Of a DNA stretch of 64,000 nucleotides, positions 16,028 through 23,715 are shown in pieces. The stretch is from NCBI RefSeq assembly GCF_007991455.1, contig NZ_BJYJ01000002.1, positions 62,001-126,000 on the forward strand, given 5' to 3'. The notes beneath the pieces were generated by a model that had not been told where the DNA came from, ran no database searches, and saw only the letters and a program-made list of their open reading frames with translations. Both the position numbers and the translations under genes were made by a program. Source of the DNA: Chryseobacterium hagamense (GTDB lineage: Bacteria > Bacteroidota > Bacteroidia > Flavobacteriales > Weeksellaceae). The stretch's first letter is position 1. The number at the start of each line of letters is the position of its first letter.

Positions 16028-18289
16028 TTAATCTCTGTTTTTCACCAGAATCCATCCGGAATATTTGACCGGCGTATTCTTTTTGTCATTTTCATTCCAA
16101 GAGACGGAATACCAGTAGTTTCCGGTAGATACTTTTCTTCCGCCCACGGTTCCGTCCCATTTGTAACGGTTGGATTTGTCAGCTTCATGAATTTTTGCCC
16201 CGTACCGGTCATAGATATTGAAAATCAGGTTTTTCTTTCCGGCAAGGGCGGAATAATCGATGACATCATTTACTCCGTCACCGTTCGGAGTAATCACATT
16301 GATGAGGTTCGGGACTACGATGGTAACGGTAATCGGATCGCAGTCGTACGCATCCTTTACATATACCTGGCTGTCTCCTCTCGGCACATTTTTGAATTCA
16401 TTGGAATCCTGCCAGTGAATGTTGTCCATGGAATATTTGTAAGGAGCGGTTCCCCCGTTGGCATATACCGTCACCGTCGTGTTGGAAATGTCGATACTGG
16501 TAATGGCAGGCTGTTCGGCAGCATATACTTTTACCGTCTGTCTCGCGGTACAGTTTCCGGTCTTCAGGTCTACCCAATAGGTTCCTACGGTTACGTTACT
16601 GATGCTTTGGCCGGTAGCACCGGTACTCCATTTGTAAGAGGTGAATCCAGGTCCTGCATCCAGGGTAGTGGTATCCTCCATACAGATGATCTTATCCTCC
16701 AGGATGGTGGAGAAAACCTGCGGAATAACGATCAGGGTAACTTTAGCGATGGCATAGCAGCCGTTGGTATTGGTTACTTTTATATAGGCCGTTCCGTTCG
16801 GGGACGTATAAGTGCCCGGTGTCGGGATCGGGTTGGTGCCGTTCTGTGCATCCGTTAATGAGGGGAAATAGGTTTTCGTTCCCGGCTGAGCAGAGACCGG
16901 AGCGGTAGTCAGGTCAAATACGCCGGTAGACGGGTTGGCAGCCATGGCACAGGTTCTTAAGGTAGCGTTCTGTACCATCACAACCGGCGCGATGGTAAGG
17001 GTAATATCGGCAACATCCGTACAGCCCTGAGGCGTGGTTACCAGGGCATAAATGGTAGCGGCCGGTGAGAAAAATGCCGAAGGATTGGCAATCGGGTTGA
17101 TATGGTTATTCAGGTCGTACATGGAATTGTAAAACACCGCCGTACTTCCCGGAACTGAAGATACCGCTGCATTGGTAAGATTGAAAACCGCACCGCCTGC
17201 ATTGTCATTATTACAGCCGGTCAGCGTGGCATCGGTAGCTGCAAACGGGCTTGGATTAAGGACGATTTTTCCGTCTCCGTTATCGCAAAGCGTAGATGAA
17301 GGATCTTTTACAACAACGGTTATGGTCGTTATACCTGCAGGGTAAACGTAATTTGAAGGATTGGTAATCGGTGTACCTCCGGGTCCTAAATAGGTAAATA
17401 CATAGTTGGCCGGATTGGTAACAAACTGGTTCTGGAAAGAAGTTAAATTTACCGTTCCGCTGCCTGTTGCAGGATTTGAACAGACGAAAGGGGTAATGGT
17501 ATTGGTAAGGATGGGAACCTTATCGATATAGATTTTAGCATTTTTAATCGAATGTCTCGCGCTGGCCCCTCCTGTAGCAGCAGAAAACCCGAAATAGCCG
17601 GTCGTCATACCGACAGCACCTCCGGAAGCGGTAAACGCCTGGTCTACCAGAACCACACCATCCAGCTGGATTTTGATATTCCAGATATTCGGATTCAAAG
17701 GATCTATCGTTCCGTTTACGATTACATGCCTGTAAGTGGATCCTACAAAAGGCTGTGTAGGATTCAGGTCGGCGGTGTGGAAAGTGCTTCCCGCAGTATT
17801 GTTGTATTCGATATTGTTGTTTCCTACGGGTAAATTATTGGTACCGTAAAGAACGTGGATTTTGCTCATCTGGCCTTCCGTGGAATTGTTGAAAATATCA
17901 AAACCCACCATCAGTCCGTTGGCATTGGACGGAATACCCAGACCGCCGCCGCCGGTAAAGCCGGTCGGAGGATTGCTCAGATACCAGAAGGTAAAGCCGT
18001 CACCGCGGCCGTAAGTGGTGGTTCCGTTTCCGTCGATCCTGAAATCGAATTCTACTTTCCATTTGTCGCAGTATTTCAGATTGATGGGCGTCGATAGTTT
18101 TACCACTCCGAACTGGCTGGTAAGATCCTGGGTGAGCTGTATAAAGTCGGTATTTACCGTAGCATTGGAAACGAGATCCCATCCCGTTGTATTTACCGGA
18201 TTTCCGGCAAGCTGATATGTCTGGGCCGAAAATTTTCCGCTGAAGCAGAGAAAAATGATAAAAAAATTAAGGAGTAAATGTTTTTTCAT
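16028..18289 (-). CDS. T9SS type B secreted lectin-domain protein (paralog 1)
   Basis: A 753-residue secreted protein, started at MKKHLLLNFFIIFLCFSG (signal peptide); the longer frame has no signal. Residues 24-250 form an L-type lectin-like domain (GDGFTFWYLSNPP, LMVGFDIFNNSTEG). Then come about two repeats of 85 residues with the pattern CN...FNLT...Y...GTNxI..P..Y....VYxKVT...GC, a C-rich linker, and the C-terminal type B sorting domain beginning ITPNGDGVNDVIDYSALAG and ending GWILVKNRD. T9SS would carry it across the outer membrane. Its N-terminus matches paralog 2, but its C-terminal 200 residues match paralog 4 (DKIICMEDTTTLDAGPGF). Ligand unknown. Confidence 0.9.
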   Translation of the reverse strand: MKKHLLLNFFIIFLCFSGKFSAQTYQLAGNPVNTTGWDLVSNATVNTDFIQLTQDLTSQFGVVKLSTPINLKYCDKWKVEFDFRIDGNGTTTYGRGDGFTFWYLSNPPTGFTGGGGLGIPSNANGLMVGFDIFNNSTEGQMSKIHVLYGTNNLPVGNNNIEYNNTAGSTFHTADLNPTQPFVGSTYRHVIVNGTIDPLNPNIWNIKIQLDGVVLVDQAFTASGGAVGMTTGYFGFSAATGGASARHSIKNAKIYIDKVPILTNTITPFVCSNPATGSGTVNLTSFQNQFVTNPANYVFTYLGPGGTPITNPSNYVYPAGITTITVVVKDPSSTLCDNGDGKIVLNPSPFAATDATLTGCNNDNAGGAVFNLTNAAVSSVPGSTAVFYNSMYDLNNHINPIANPSAFFSPAATIYALVTTPQGCTDVADITLTIAPVVMVQNATLRTCAMAANPSTGVFDLTTAPVSAQPGTKTYFPSLTDAQNGTNPIPTPGTYTSPNGTAYIKVTNTNGCYAIAKVTLIVIPQVFSTILEDKIICMEDTTTLDAGPGFTSYKWSTGATGQSISNVTVGTYWVDLKTGNCTARQTVKVYAAEQPAITSIDISNTTVTVYANGGTAPYKYSMDNIHWQDSNEFKNVPRGDSQVYVKDAYDCDPITVTIVVPNLINVITPNGDGVNDVIDYSALAGKKNLIFNIYDRYGAKIHEADKSNRYKWDGTVGGRKVSTGNYWYSVSWNENDKKNTPVKYSGWILVKNRD

Positions 18290-18421
18290 TGGAGCAGGTT
18301 GGCTGATGATTAAAATGATCAATAATGACAGCATCATGTCTTTTCAAGAACACGGGTCTTTTCAAAATTTGGAGTGAAAATGGTGATGATCCATTTTGCA
18401 TCTGAAAGTGGAGGCATGGAA

Positions 18422-18456
18422 ATAAAAAAGACCACTCCGGTAAGAGTGATCTTTTG
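18422..18456 (-). terminator. Terminator of T9SS paralog 2
   Basis: Minus-strand GATCACTCTTACCGGAGTGGTC hairpin followed by six T's, 7 nt after the stop. Confidence 0.85.
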
Positions 18457-18462
18457 TGTGTA

Positions 18463-20715
18463 TTATTCCCGGTTTTTTACCAATACCCAACCGTTGTAAG
18501 ACGTTTGCGTATTGTTTTTGTCATTTTCGTTCCAGGTGATGGTGTACCAGTAAGTGCCGGTCATTATTTTTTTGTTACCGGAAGTTCCGTCCCATTTGAA
18601 GTCTCTGATTTTATTGGCTTCATAGAGCTTGTTTCCGTATCGGTCATATACCGTAAATACCAGGTTTTTCTTGTAGGCTAAAGCTGAGTAATCGATAAAG
18701 TCGTTTACATTATCTCCGTTTGGCGTAATGGCATTGATCAGGTTCGGAACCGTGATCTGGACGCGGATCGGTGTACAGTTGTAGGAGTCTTTAACATACA
18801 CTGTCACTTCGCCTCTCGGAAGCCCGGTAAATACATTGGAATCCTGCCATTTTATTCCGTCGAGAGAATACTGGAAAGGTCCTTTTCCTCCTTTTACATT
18901 AATGGTAATGGTGTTGTTGCTGATATCGATGCCTGAAATTACCGGCTGGGCAGCAACGTTCACCTTAACGGTCTGCAAAGTCGTGCATCTCCCCGTTTTC
19001 AGTTGTACCCAGTATTGTCCCGGGGCAATATTCTGGATGGCCTGGGTGGTTGCTCCCGTGCTCCACAGGTAAGTGTCAAAGCCAGGTCCTGCATCCAGGC
19101 TGGTTTTGGCATCGATACAGATGGTTTTGTCTTTCAGGACGGAAGAATAGACCGGAGGTAAAACCTTCAACGTTATTTTCACGATCACGAAGCAATTCGT
19201 CACATTGGTAATTTTTACATACACCGTTGATGAGGTGGCAATATAGGCTTGAGGGTTAAGGATTTCATTGGTCCCGGCCAAAGCATCCGCCTGGGTTTTA
19301 AAATATTGCTTCACTACTCCCGTAGCTGAAGTCACATTCGCCTGTGTAAGGTTGAATAAAGCGGTCGTGGGAGCAGCATCAATATAGCAGGACTCTATAA
19401 GGGCATCCTGCGAGGCGATCTGCGGATAAAAAGCAAGGGTGATAGGAGCGGAACCCTGACAGCCCTGAGGAGTCGTCACTTTTACATAGACGGTTCCGGC
19501 TGCCGAAACATAAGCTGTCGGATTGGTAATTTCATTGGTGCCTGCATTAAGGTTGGCCAGCGTCGTATAAAACTTCTTGGTAGAACCGGCCGGTTCGTTT
19601 ACATTGGCCAGCGTCAGGTTGAAAGTGGCCGTTCCTGCATTATTGTTGTTACATTGGGTAAGGGTAGCGGCAGTTGCCGTAAATGGAGATAAGGTCAGCA
19701 GGATTTTGCCGTCCGGATTATCACATAAAAGCCCTGCGTTGTCTTTAATCCGTACCGAAACCGTCGTGTTTCCGCTGAACTGGAAATTCGTAGGGTTGGT
19801 AATCGGTGTTCCGCCAACGCTGTAGGTAAAGGTATAGTTTGCCGGATTGGTCACAAATTGGCTCTGAAAAGTCGTTAAATTGATAGTTCCCTGTCCGTTG
19901 GAGGGATTCGGGCATACACTTGCCGAAACGGTAGGCTGGGCAATGGAAACCTTGTCTGTGAAAATTTTGGCATTTTTAATCGAGTGTCTGGCACTTGCCG
20001 CTCCGGTAGAGGCGGAAAATCCAAAATAGCCCTGGGTCATTCCGACGGCCGCTCCCGAAGGGGCAAACGATTGGTTGACCACCGTATTTCCGTCGATCTT
20101 AATGCTGATGATCCAGTTGGCCGGTATTGCGGGATCTACCTGCCCAAGTACTTCCACATGCTTGTAGGTGGCCCCTACAAAGGGCTGGGTCGGGTTAAGG
20201 TCTGCCGTATGGAAGGTACTGCCGGGCGTATTGTTGTATTCAATATTTGATCCGGCTGTATTGTTGGTTCCGTAAAGAACGTGCACTTTGCTCATCTGTC
20301 CTTCGGTACTGTTGTTGAAGATATCAAATCCCACCATTAGTCCGGTAGAGTTGGCAGGAATCCCTAAACCGCCCCCTGCAGTGTAAGCAGCTGGAGGATT
20401 GGCCAAGTACCAGAAAGCAAAACCGTCACCGCGCCCGTAGCTGGTGGTTCCGTTTCCATCGATTCTGAAATCGAATTCCACTCTCCATTTATCACAGAAT
20501 TTAAGATTGATGGGAGCGTTTAACTTGATACCGCCCACCTGGGAAGTTTGATCGGCAGTAAGCTGGATGAAATCGGTGTTAACGACTGCTGAAGGAACTA
20601 TATCCCATCCTGTAGTTACAACAGGGTTGCCGGTCAGCTGATAGGTTTGGGAAGAGAATTTTCCTACAAAACAGGAGAGAAGCAGGATAAAACAAGCCAA
20701 TAGTTTTTTATTCAT
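18463..20715 (-). CDS. T9SS type B secreted lectin-domain protein (paralog 2)
   Basis: A 750-residue secreted protein with signal peptide 1-23 (ending KFSSQ), an L-type lectin-like domain to about residue 255 nearly colinear with paralog 1 (GDGFAFWYLANPP, LMVGFDIFNNSTEG), a more divergent Ig-like segment and two 85-residue repeats, and a type B sorting domain beginning ITPNGDNVNDFIDYSALAY. The C-terminal 200 residues are closer to paralog 3 than to paralog 1 (DKTICIDAKTSLDAGPGF, LPRGEVTVYVKDSYNC). It has its own promoter box and terminator. Likely surface-attached or released, with glycan binding as a guess from the lectin fold. Confidence 0.9.
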   Translation of the reverse strand: MNKKLLACFILLLSCFVGKFSSQTYQLTGNPVVTTGWDIVPSAVVNTDFIQLTADQTSQVGGIKLNAPINLKFCDKWRVEFDFRIDGNGTTSYGRGDGFAFWYLANPPAAYTAGGGLGIPANSTGLMVGFDIFNNSTEGQMSKVHVLYGTNNTAGSNIEYNNTPGSTFHTADLNPTQPFVGATYKHVEVLGQVDPAIPANWIISIKIDGNTVVNQSFAPSGAAVGMTQGYFGFSASTGAASARHSIKNAKIFTDKVSIAQPTVSASVCPNPSNGQGTINLTTFQSQFVTNPANYTFTYSVGGTPITNPTNFQFSGNTTVSVRIKDNAGLLCDNPDGKILLTLSPFTATAATLTQCNNNNAGTATFNLTLANVNEPAGSTKKFYTTLANLNAGTNEITNPTAYVSAAGTVYVKVTTPQGCQGSAPITLAFYPQIASQDALIESCYIDAAPTTALFNLTQANVTSATGVVKQYFKTQADALAGTNEILNPQAYIATSSTVYVKITNVTNCFVIVKITLKVLPPVYSSVLKDKTICIDAKTSLDAGPGFDTYLWSTGATTQAIQNIAPGQYWVQLKTGRCTTLQTVKVNVAAQPVISGIDISNNTITINVKGGKGPFQYSLDGIKWQDSNVFTGLPRGEVTVYVKDSYNCTPIRVQITVPNLINAITPNGDNVNDFIDYSALAYKKNLVFTVYDRYGNKLYEANKIRDFKWDGTSGNKKIMTGTYWYTITWNENDKNNTQTSYNGWVLVKNRE

Positions 20716-20743
20716 ATGATATGATACTTAAAATTAGACTTGC

Positions 20744-20751
20744 CAAAGATA
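20744..20751 (-). promoter_or_regulatory. Predicted -7 box of T9SS paralog 2
   Basis: Minus-strand TATCTTTG fits TAnnTTTG, 28 nt before the ATG. Confidence 0.55.
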
Positions 20752-20892
20752 TTAAATCCTAACCAATAAATACGTATTCAATGTTAATTTTGCCGGAAAG
20801 GATGGGTATTCATCAAAAAATGATAAGTTTAAGGAGTAAATAATGAAAATTTTCGATCGGGATGGTAGGTGGCGGTTTTAAAAGGATGACAG

Positions 20893-20925
20893 AACCTGAA
20901 GAGGGAAGCCGGATACTGGAAGTAT
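20893..20925 (+). repeat. Dispersed intergenic repeat, short copy B
   Basis: CTGAAGAGGGAAGCCGGATA and following CTGGAAGTA align with copies A, C and E over about 32 bp. Confidence 0.55.
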
Positions 20926-21206
20926 TTATGGATATCATACCGGAGAGCTGGAGCTTTTCCATGGTATGTTTCTTATCGTATAAAGGAATTTTTATTTAAA
21001 ATTATTAAATTACCACTTTCTCCTTTTCTTCTTCAATGATCTAAGATAATATGAATTTAACGTTCCAGCCTATATTAACTTGTTTAATTAATTAAAAAAT
21101 AAAATTTAATGCTATTCAGTCATGATTTTAAATAAAATACTTTCAGATCGAACGACAAGAGATTCAGCTGATTATTAGAACCTCTGATTATACTTTTAAC
21201 AAAAGT

Positions 21207-21242
21207 AACTTCCAGCATCCGGCATCTCTCTTCCAGCCTTAC
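21207..21242 (-). repeat. Dispersed intergenic repeat, short copy C
   Basis: Read on the minus strand it is GGCTGGAAGAGAGATGCCGG followed by ATGCTGGAAGTT. It lies 12 bp beyond the full-length copy D in the same orientation. Confidence 0.6.
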
Positions 21243-21254
21243 GATGACATTTCT

Positions 21255-21404
21255 ACATTGAGCCCACATTAAATAGAATTTCCTTTAATAGATTGACAAA
21301 ACCTTCGTTTGATCATCAAGGCCTTAGACCGTAATTCTGACAAGAGAAACTTGCCGCATCCAGCTTCCAATCTATTAATCCGGGTTCCTCTATGAGTTCA
21401 CGTT
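21255..21404 (-). repeat. Dispersed intergenic repeat, full copy D
   Basis: About 150 bp, minus strand, alignable by eye along its whole length with copy E at 39704-39840. Shared blocks in order are AACGTGAACTC, GGAAGCTGGATGC, AAGGYCTTGATGATCA, TTTTGT, CTATYAAAGGAAATTC and TTTAAT. It starts 20 bp after the rnhA stop, in the same direction as rnhA. Confidence 0.75.
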
Positions 21405-21423
21405 GAATAGTATCAAATTCAAT

Positions 21424-21900
21424 TTAAAATAAAGTATTGCTTTCCTGATTTTCGAAATAGGCATCTGTTTCCAGATCCGGTGAAGCCGCTGCTGCTACAG
21501 CCAGTTTATCGCACAGCTCATTTTCAAAATGCCCGGCATGTCCCTTGATCCAGTGCATCTCAGGCTTATGGAGATTGTAAAGGATTGCGAATTTCTGCCA
21601 CAGATCCGGATTTTTTACGTTTTTCCAGCCCCGTCTGATCCATCCGGCAAGCCAGTTCTGATTGATGGCATCCGCTACATATTTGCTGTCTGTGTAAACA
21701 TGGATGTCGTTGTCAGGGGATTTCAATTTTTCCAGTGCCGTAATGACTGCCAGCAGTTCCATCCGGTTGTTGGTGGTTTTGCGGAAGCCTTTGGAGAATG
21801 TTTTCTGGTAATTTTTTTCAGGAACGCGCATGAGAATTCCATATCCGCCTTTTCCGGGATTTCCGCTGCATGCTCCGTCGGTATATATTTCTATTCTCAT
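21424..21900 (-). CDS. rnhA: Ribonuclease HI
   Basis: A 158-residue RNase HI that cleaves RNA in RNA-DNA hybrids (R-loops, Okazaki primers). The active-site residues are visible: Asp in IYTDGACSGNPGKGGYG, Glu in NNRMELLAVITALE, Asp in VYTDSKYVADAI, and the late Asp in HFENELCDKLA, preceded by the substrate-handling WIKGHAGH. Length matches E. coli RnhA (155). It follows dnaB by 48 bp on the same strand. A full copy of the dispersed repeat starts 20 bp past its stop. Confidence 0.96.
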   Translation of the reverse strand: MRIEIYTDGACSGNPGKGGYGILMRVPEKNYQKTFSKGFRKTTNNRMELLAVITALEKLKSPDNDIHVYTDSKYVADAINQNWLAGWIRRGWKNVKNPDLWQKFAILYNLHKPEMHWIKGHAGHFENELCDKLAVAAAASPDLETDAYFENQESNTLF

Positions 21901-21948
21901 GTCAGGTTATGGCTAAAGCTAAATTTTAGTTTAATTATTTAACCTTAT

Positions 21949-23550
21949 TTAAAAAGGAAAATCATCATCGTCATCAAAATCATTCATGGAAGAACCGGAA
22001 AGTTTTGAGCTGTCCGGCAGGTCGAAAGCTGCTCCCGGCTGAATGGTGGTTTTGATCTTGTCGAAACCGCTCGGCTCTCCGCTTAATCCGCCGGCAGAAC
22101 CATATCCCATCGATCCGCCGCCGCCATCGAATGCCATCTCGATGTCGGCAAATTTTGCAAAGTGTTTCAGGAACGATAGCCGTACATCGGCAGTGGCTCC
22201 GTTTCTGTGCTTGGCAATAATAAGCTCGGCCTGGTTTTCCGTTGAGGTTTCCTGTCCTTCATCATCATTGTCCCATACGGTAATTTTATAATATTCCGGT
22301 CTGAAGATAAAGGATACGATATCTGCATCCTGCTCGATCGCTCCGGATTCCCTGAGGTCGGAAAGCTGAGGCCGTTTTCCGGGACGGGTTTCCACACTAC
22401 GGGAAAGCTGCGAAAGGGCAATTACAGGAACATTCAGTTCTTTGGCAATAGCCTTTAAGGAACGCGAGATCATGGAGATTTCCTGTTCCCGGTTTCCCGC
22501 ACCTTTTCCACTGCCGCCCCCTGCGGTCATCAGCTGAAGGTAATCGACCATGATAATCCTTACCCCATGCTGCATCACCAGTCTCCGGCATTTTGCCCGG
22601 AAGTCGAAGATGGAAAGGGAAGGGGTCTCATCGATGTATAACGGTGCGTTTTCAAGTTCGGATACGTTGGAGAACAGCCTCTGCCATTCTTCATCGTCCA
22701 GTGTTCCTTTTCTGAGCTTTTCCGAGGAAATCCTGGTTTCGGAAGCAATCATCCTGGTAATCAGCTGTACCGAGGCCATCTCAAGTGAAAAAAGCGCCAT
22801 CGGGATTTTATGGCCGACCGCAATATTCCGCGCCATGGAAAGCAGGAATGCCGTTTTCCCCATCGCCGGACGTGCCGCAATAATAATAAGGTCGGAATTC
22901 TGCCAGCCTCCGGTTTCTTTATCCACATCACGGAATCCGGAAGGTACTCCGGAAAGCCCTTCTTTATCTTTCAGCGACTTAATGGTGTCGATAGCCTGCT
23001 TTACCAACGAGTTGGCCGTATCGAACCCCTTCTTAATGGTTCCGTTGGTAATTTCAAAAAAGGACTGCTCGGCTTTATCCAAAAGTTCAAAAACATCGGT
23101 AGATTCTTTGTAAGAAGCGTCGATTACATTGGCTGATACGTTAATCAGGCTTCGTAAAATATATTTTTCAAGGATGACCCGGACGTGGTACTCGATGTGG
23201 GCCGATGAGCTTACTCCCATGGTCAGATCGATAATATAGGCATCTCCGCCGGCAAGGTTCAGCCGTTCCTCTTTTTTCAGCGCCTGAATAATCGTCATTA
23301 AATCGACCGGCTGGTTGCCTTCGTATAATTTCAGGATGGTAGAAAAAATTACCTGATGTCGCGGATCATAAAAAACCTCCGGAGTCAGCAAATCGATGGA
23401 ATGGTCAAGCCCTTTTTTATCAATTAAAAAAGTTCCGATAACCAGCCTTTCGAAGTCCAGCGCGTTGGGCGGCATTTTCCCGTCGGCAATAGAGAGTTCT
23501 TTTGCAAAGTTTCCGTTCGTCAATGTAGATAATGTTTCTTTCTGCGCCAT
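21949..23550 (-). CDS. dnaB: Replicative DNA helicase
   Basis: A 533-residue hexameric 5'-3' helicase of the replisome. The N-terminal collar domain is at about 25-130 (NALDFERLVIGTFLIDKKGL) and the RecA-like motor from about 200, with Walker A ARPAMGKT at 226-233, Walker B VRIIMVDYLQLM and the ATP-binding SDLRESGAIEQDADIV. After the motor a Gly/Ser-rich linker of about 50 residues leads to an acidic tip NDFDDDDDFPF that closely resembles the C-terminal peptide of SSB. The -7 box TATCTTTG ends 7 nt before the ATG. It precedes rnhA in a probable operon. Confidence 0.96.
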   Translation of the reverse strand: MAQKETLSTLTNGNFAKELSIADGKMPPNALDFERLVIGTFLIDKKGLDHSIDLLTPEVFYDPRHQVIFSTILKLYEGNQPVDLMTIIQALKKEERLNLAGGDAYIIDLTMGVSSSAHIEYHVRVILEKYILRSLINVSANVIDASYKESTDVFELLDKAEQSFFEITNGTIKKGFDTANSLVKQAIDTIKSLKDKEGLSGVPSGFRDVDKETGGWQNSDLIIIAARPAMGKTAFLLSMARNIAVGHKIPMALFSLEMASVQLITRMIASETRISSEKLRKGTLDDEEWQRLFSNVSELENAPLYIDETPSLSIFDFRAKCRRLVMQHGVRIIMVDYLQLMTAGGGSGKGAGNREQEISMISRSLKAIAKELNVPVIALSQLSRSVETRPGKRPQLSDLRESGAIEQDADIVSFIFRPEYYKITVWDNDDEGQETSTENQAELIIAKHRNGATADVRLSFLKHFAKFADIEMAFDGGGGSMGYGSAGGLSGEPSGFDKIKTTIQPGAAFDLPDSSKLSGSSMNDFDDDDDFPF

Positions 23551-23557
23551 AATTCTG

Positions 23558-23565
23558 CAAAGATA
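23558..23565 (-). promoter_or_regulatory. Predicted -7 box of dnaB
   Basis: Minus-strand TATCTTTG fits TAnnTTTG and ends 7 nt before the dnaB ATG. Confidence 0.55.
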
Positions 23566-23659
23566 GTTTTTTTGAAAATTGAATTAAAAATAGTATTCAA
23601 CAATTTATAAACACAATTTGAAGCGGATTTATTGCAGGAAAGGGATTAAGTCGATGTGC

Positions 23660-23692
23660 AAAAAAAATCACCTCAAAAACTGAGGTGATGAT
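23660..23692 (-). terminator. Terminator of T9SS paralog 3
   Basis: Minus-strand ATCACCTCAGTTTTTGAGGTGAT hairpin followed by seven T's, 24 nt after the stop. Confidence 0.9.
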
Positions 23693-23715
23693 TATCTGAA
23701 AATAATGAGTTCCTT

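Larger units (their letters stand above)
20716..21423. other. 708-bp intergenic region rich in dispersed repeats
   Basis: No coding frame that looks real. It holds the paralog 2 promoter, a short repeat copy at 20893, a second at 21207 on the other strand, and a full-length copy at 21255-21404. The middle (about 20990-21200) is A+T-rich with nothing recognisable. It is the largest non-coding stretch in the window and lies between paralog 2 and rnhA. Confidence 0.6.

Noticed and set aside
16016-16858. 280-codon plus-strand open frame across T9SS paralog 1
   Set aside because: It is antisense to a well-supported secreted protein gene, rich in residues typical of shadow frames, and has no promoter or homologous motif.
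20716-21423. Possible insertion sequence in the repeat-rich gap
   Set aside because: No transposase frame, target duplication or terminal inverted repeats visible.
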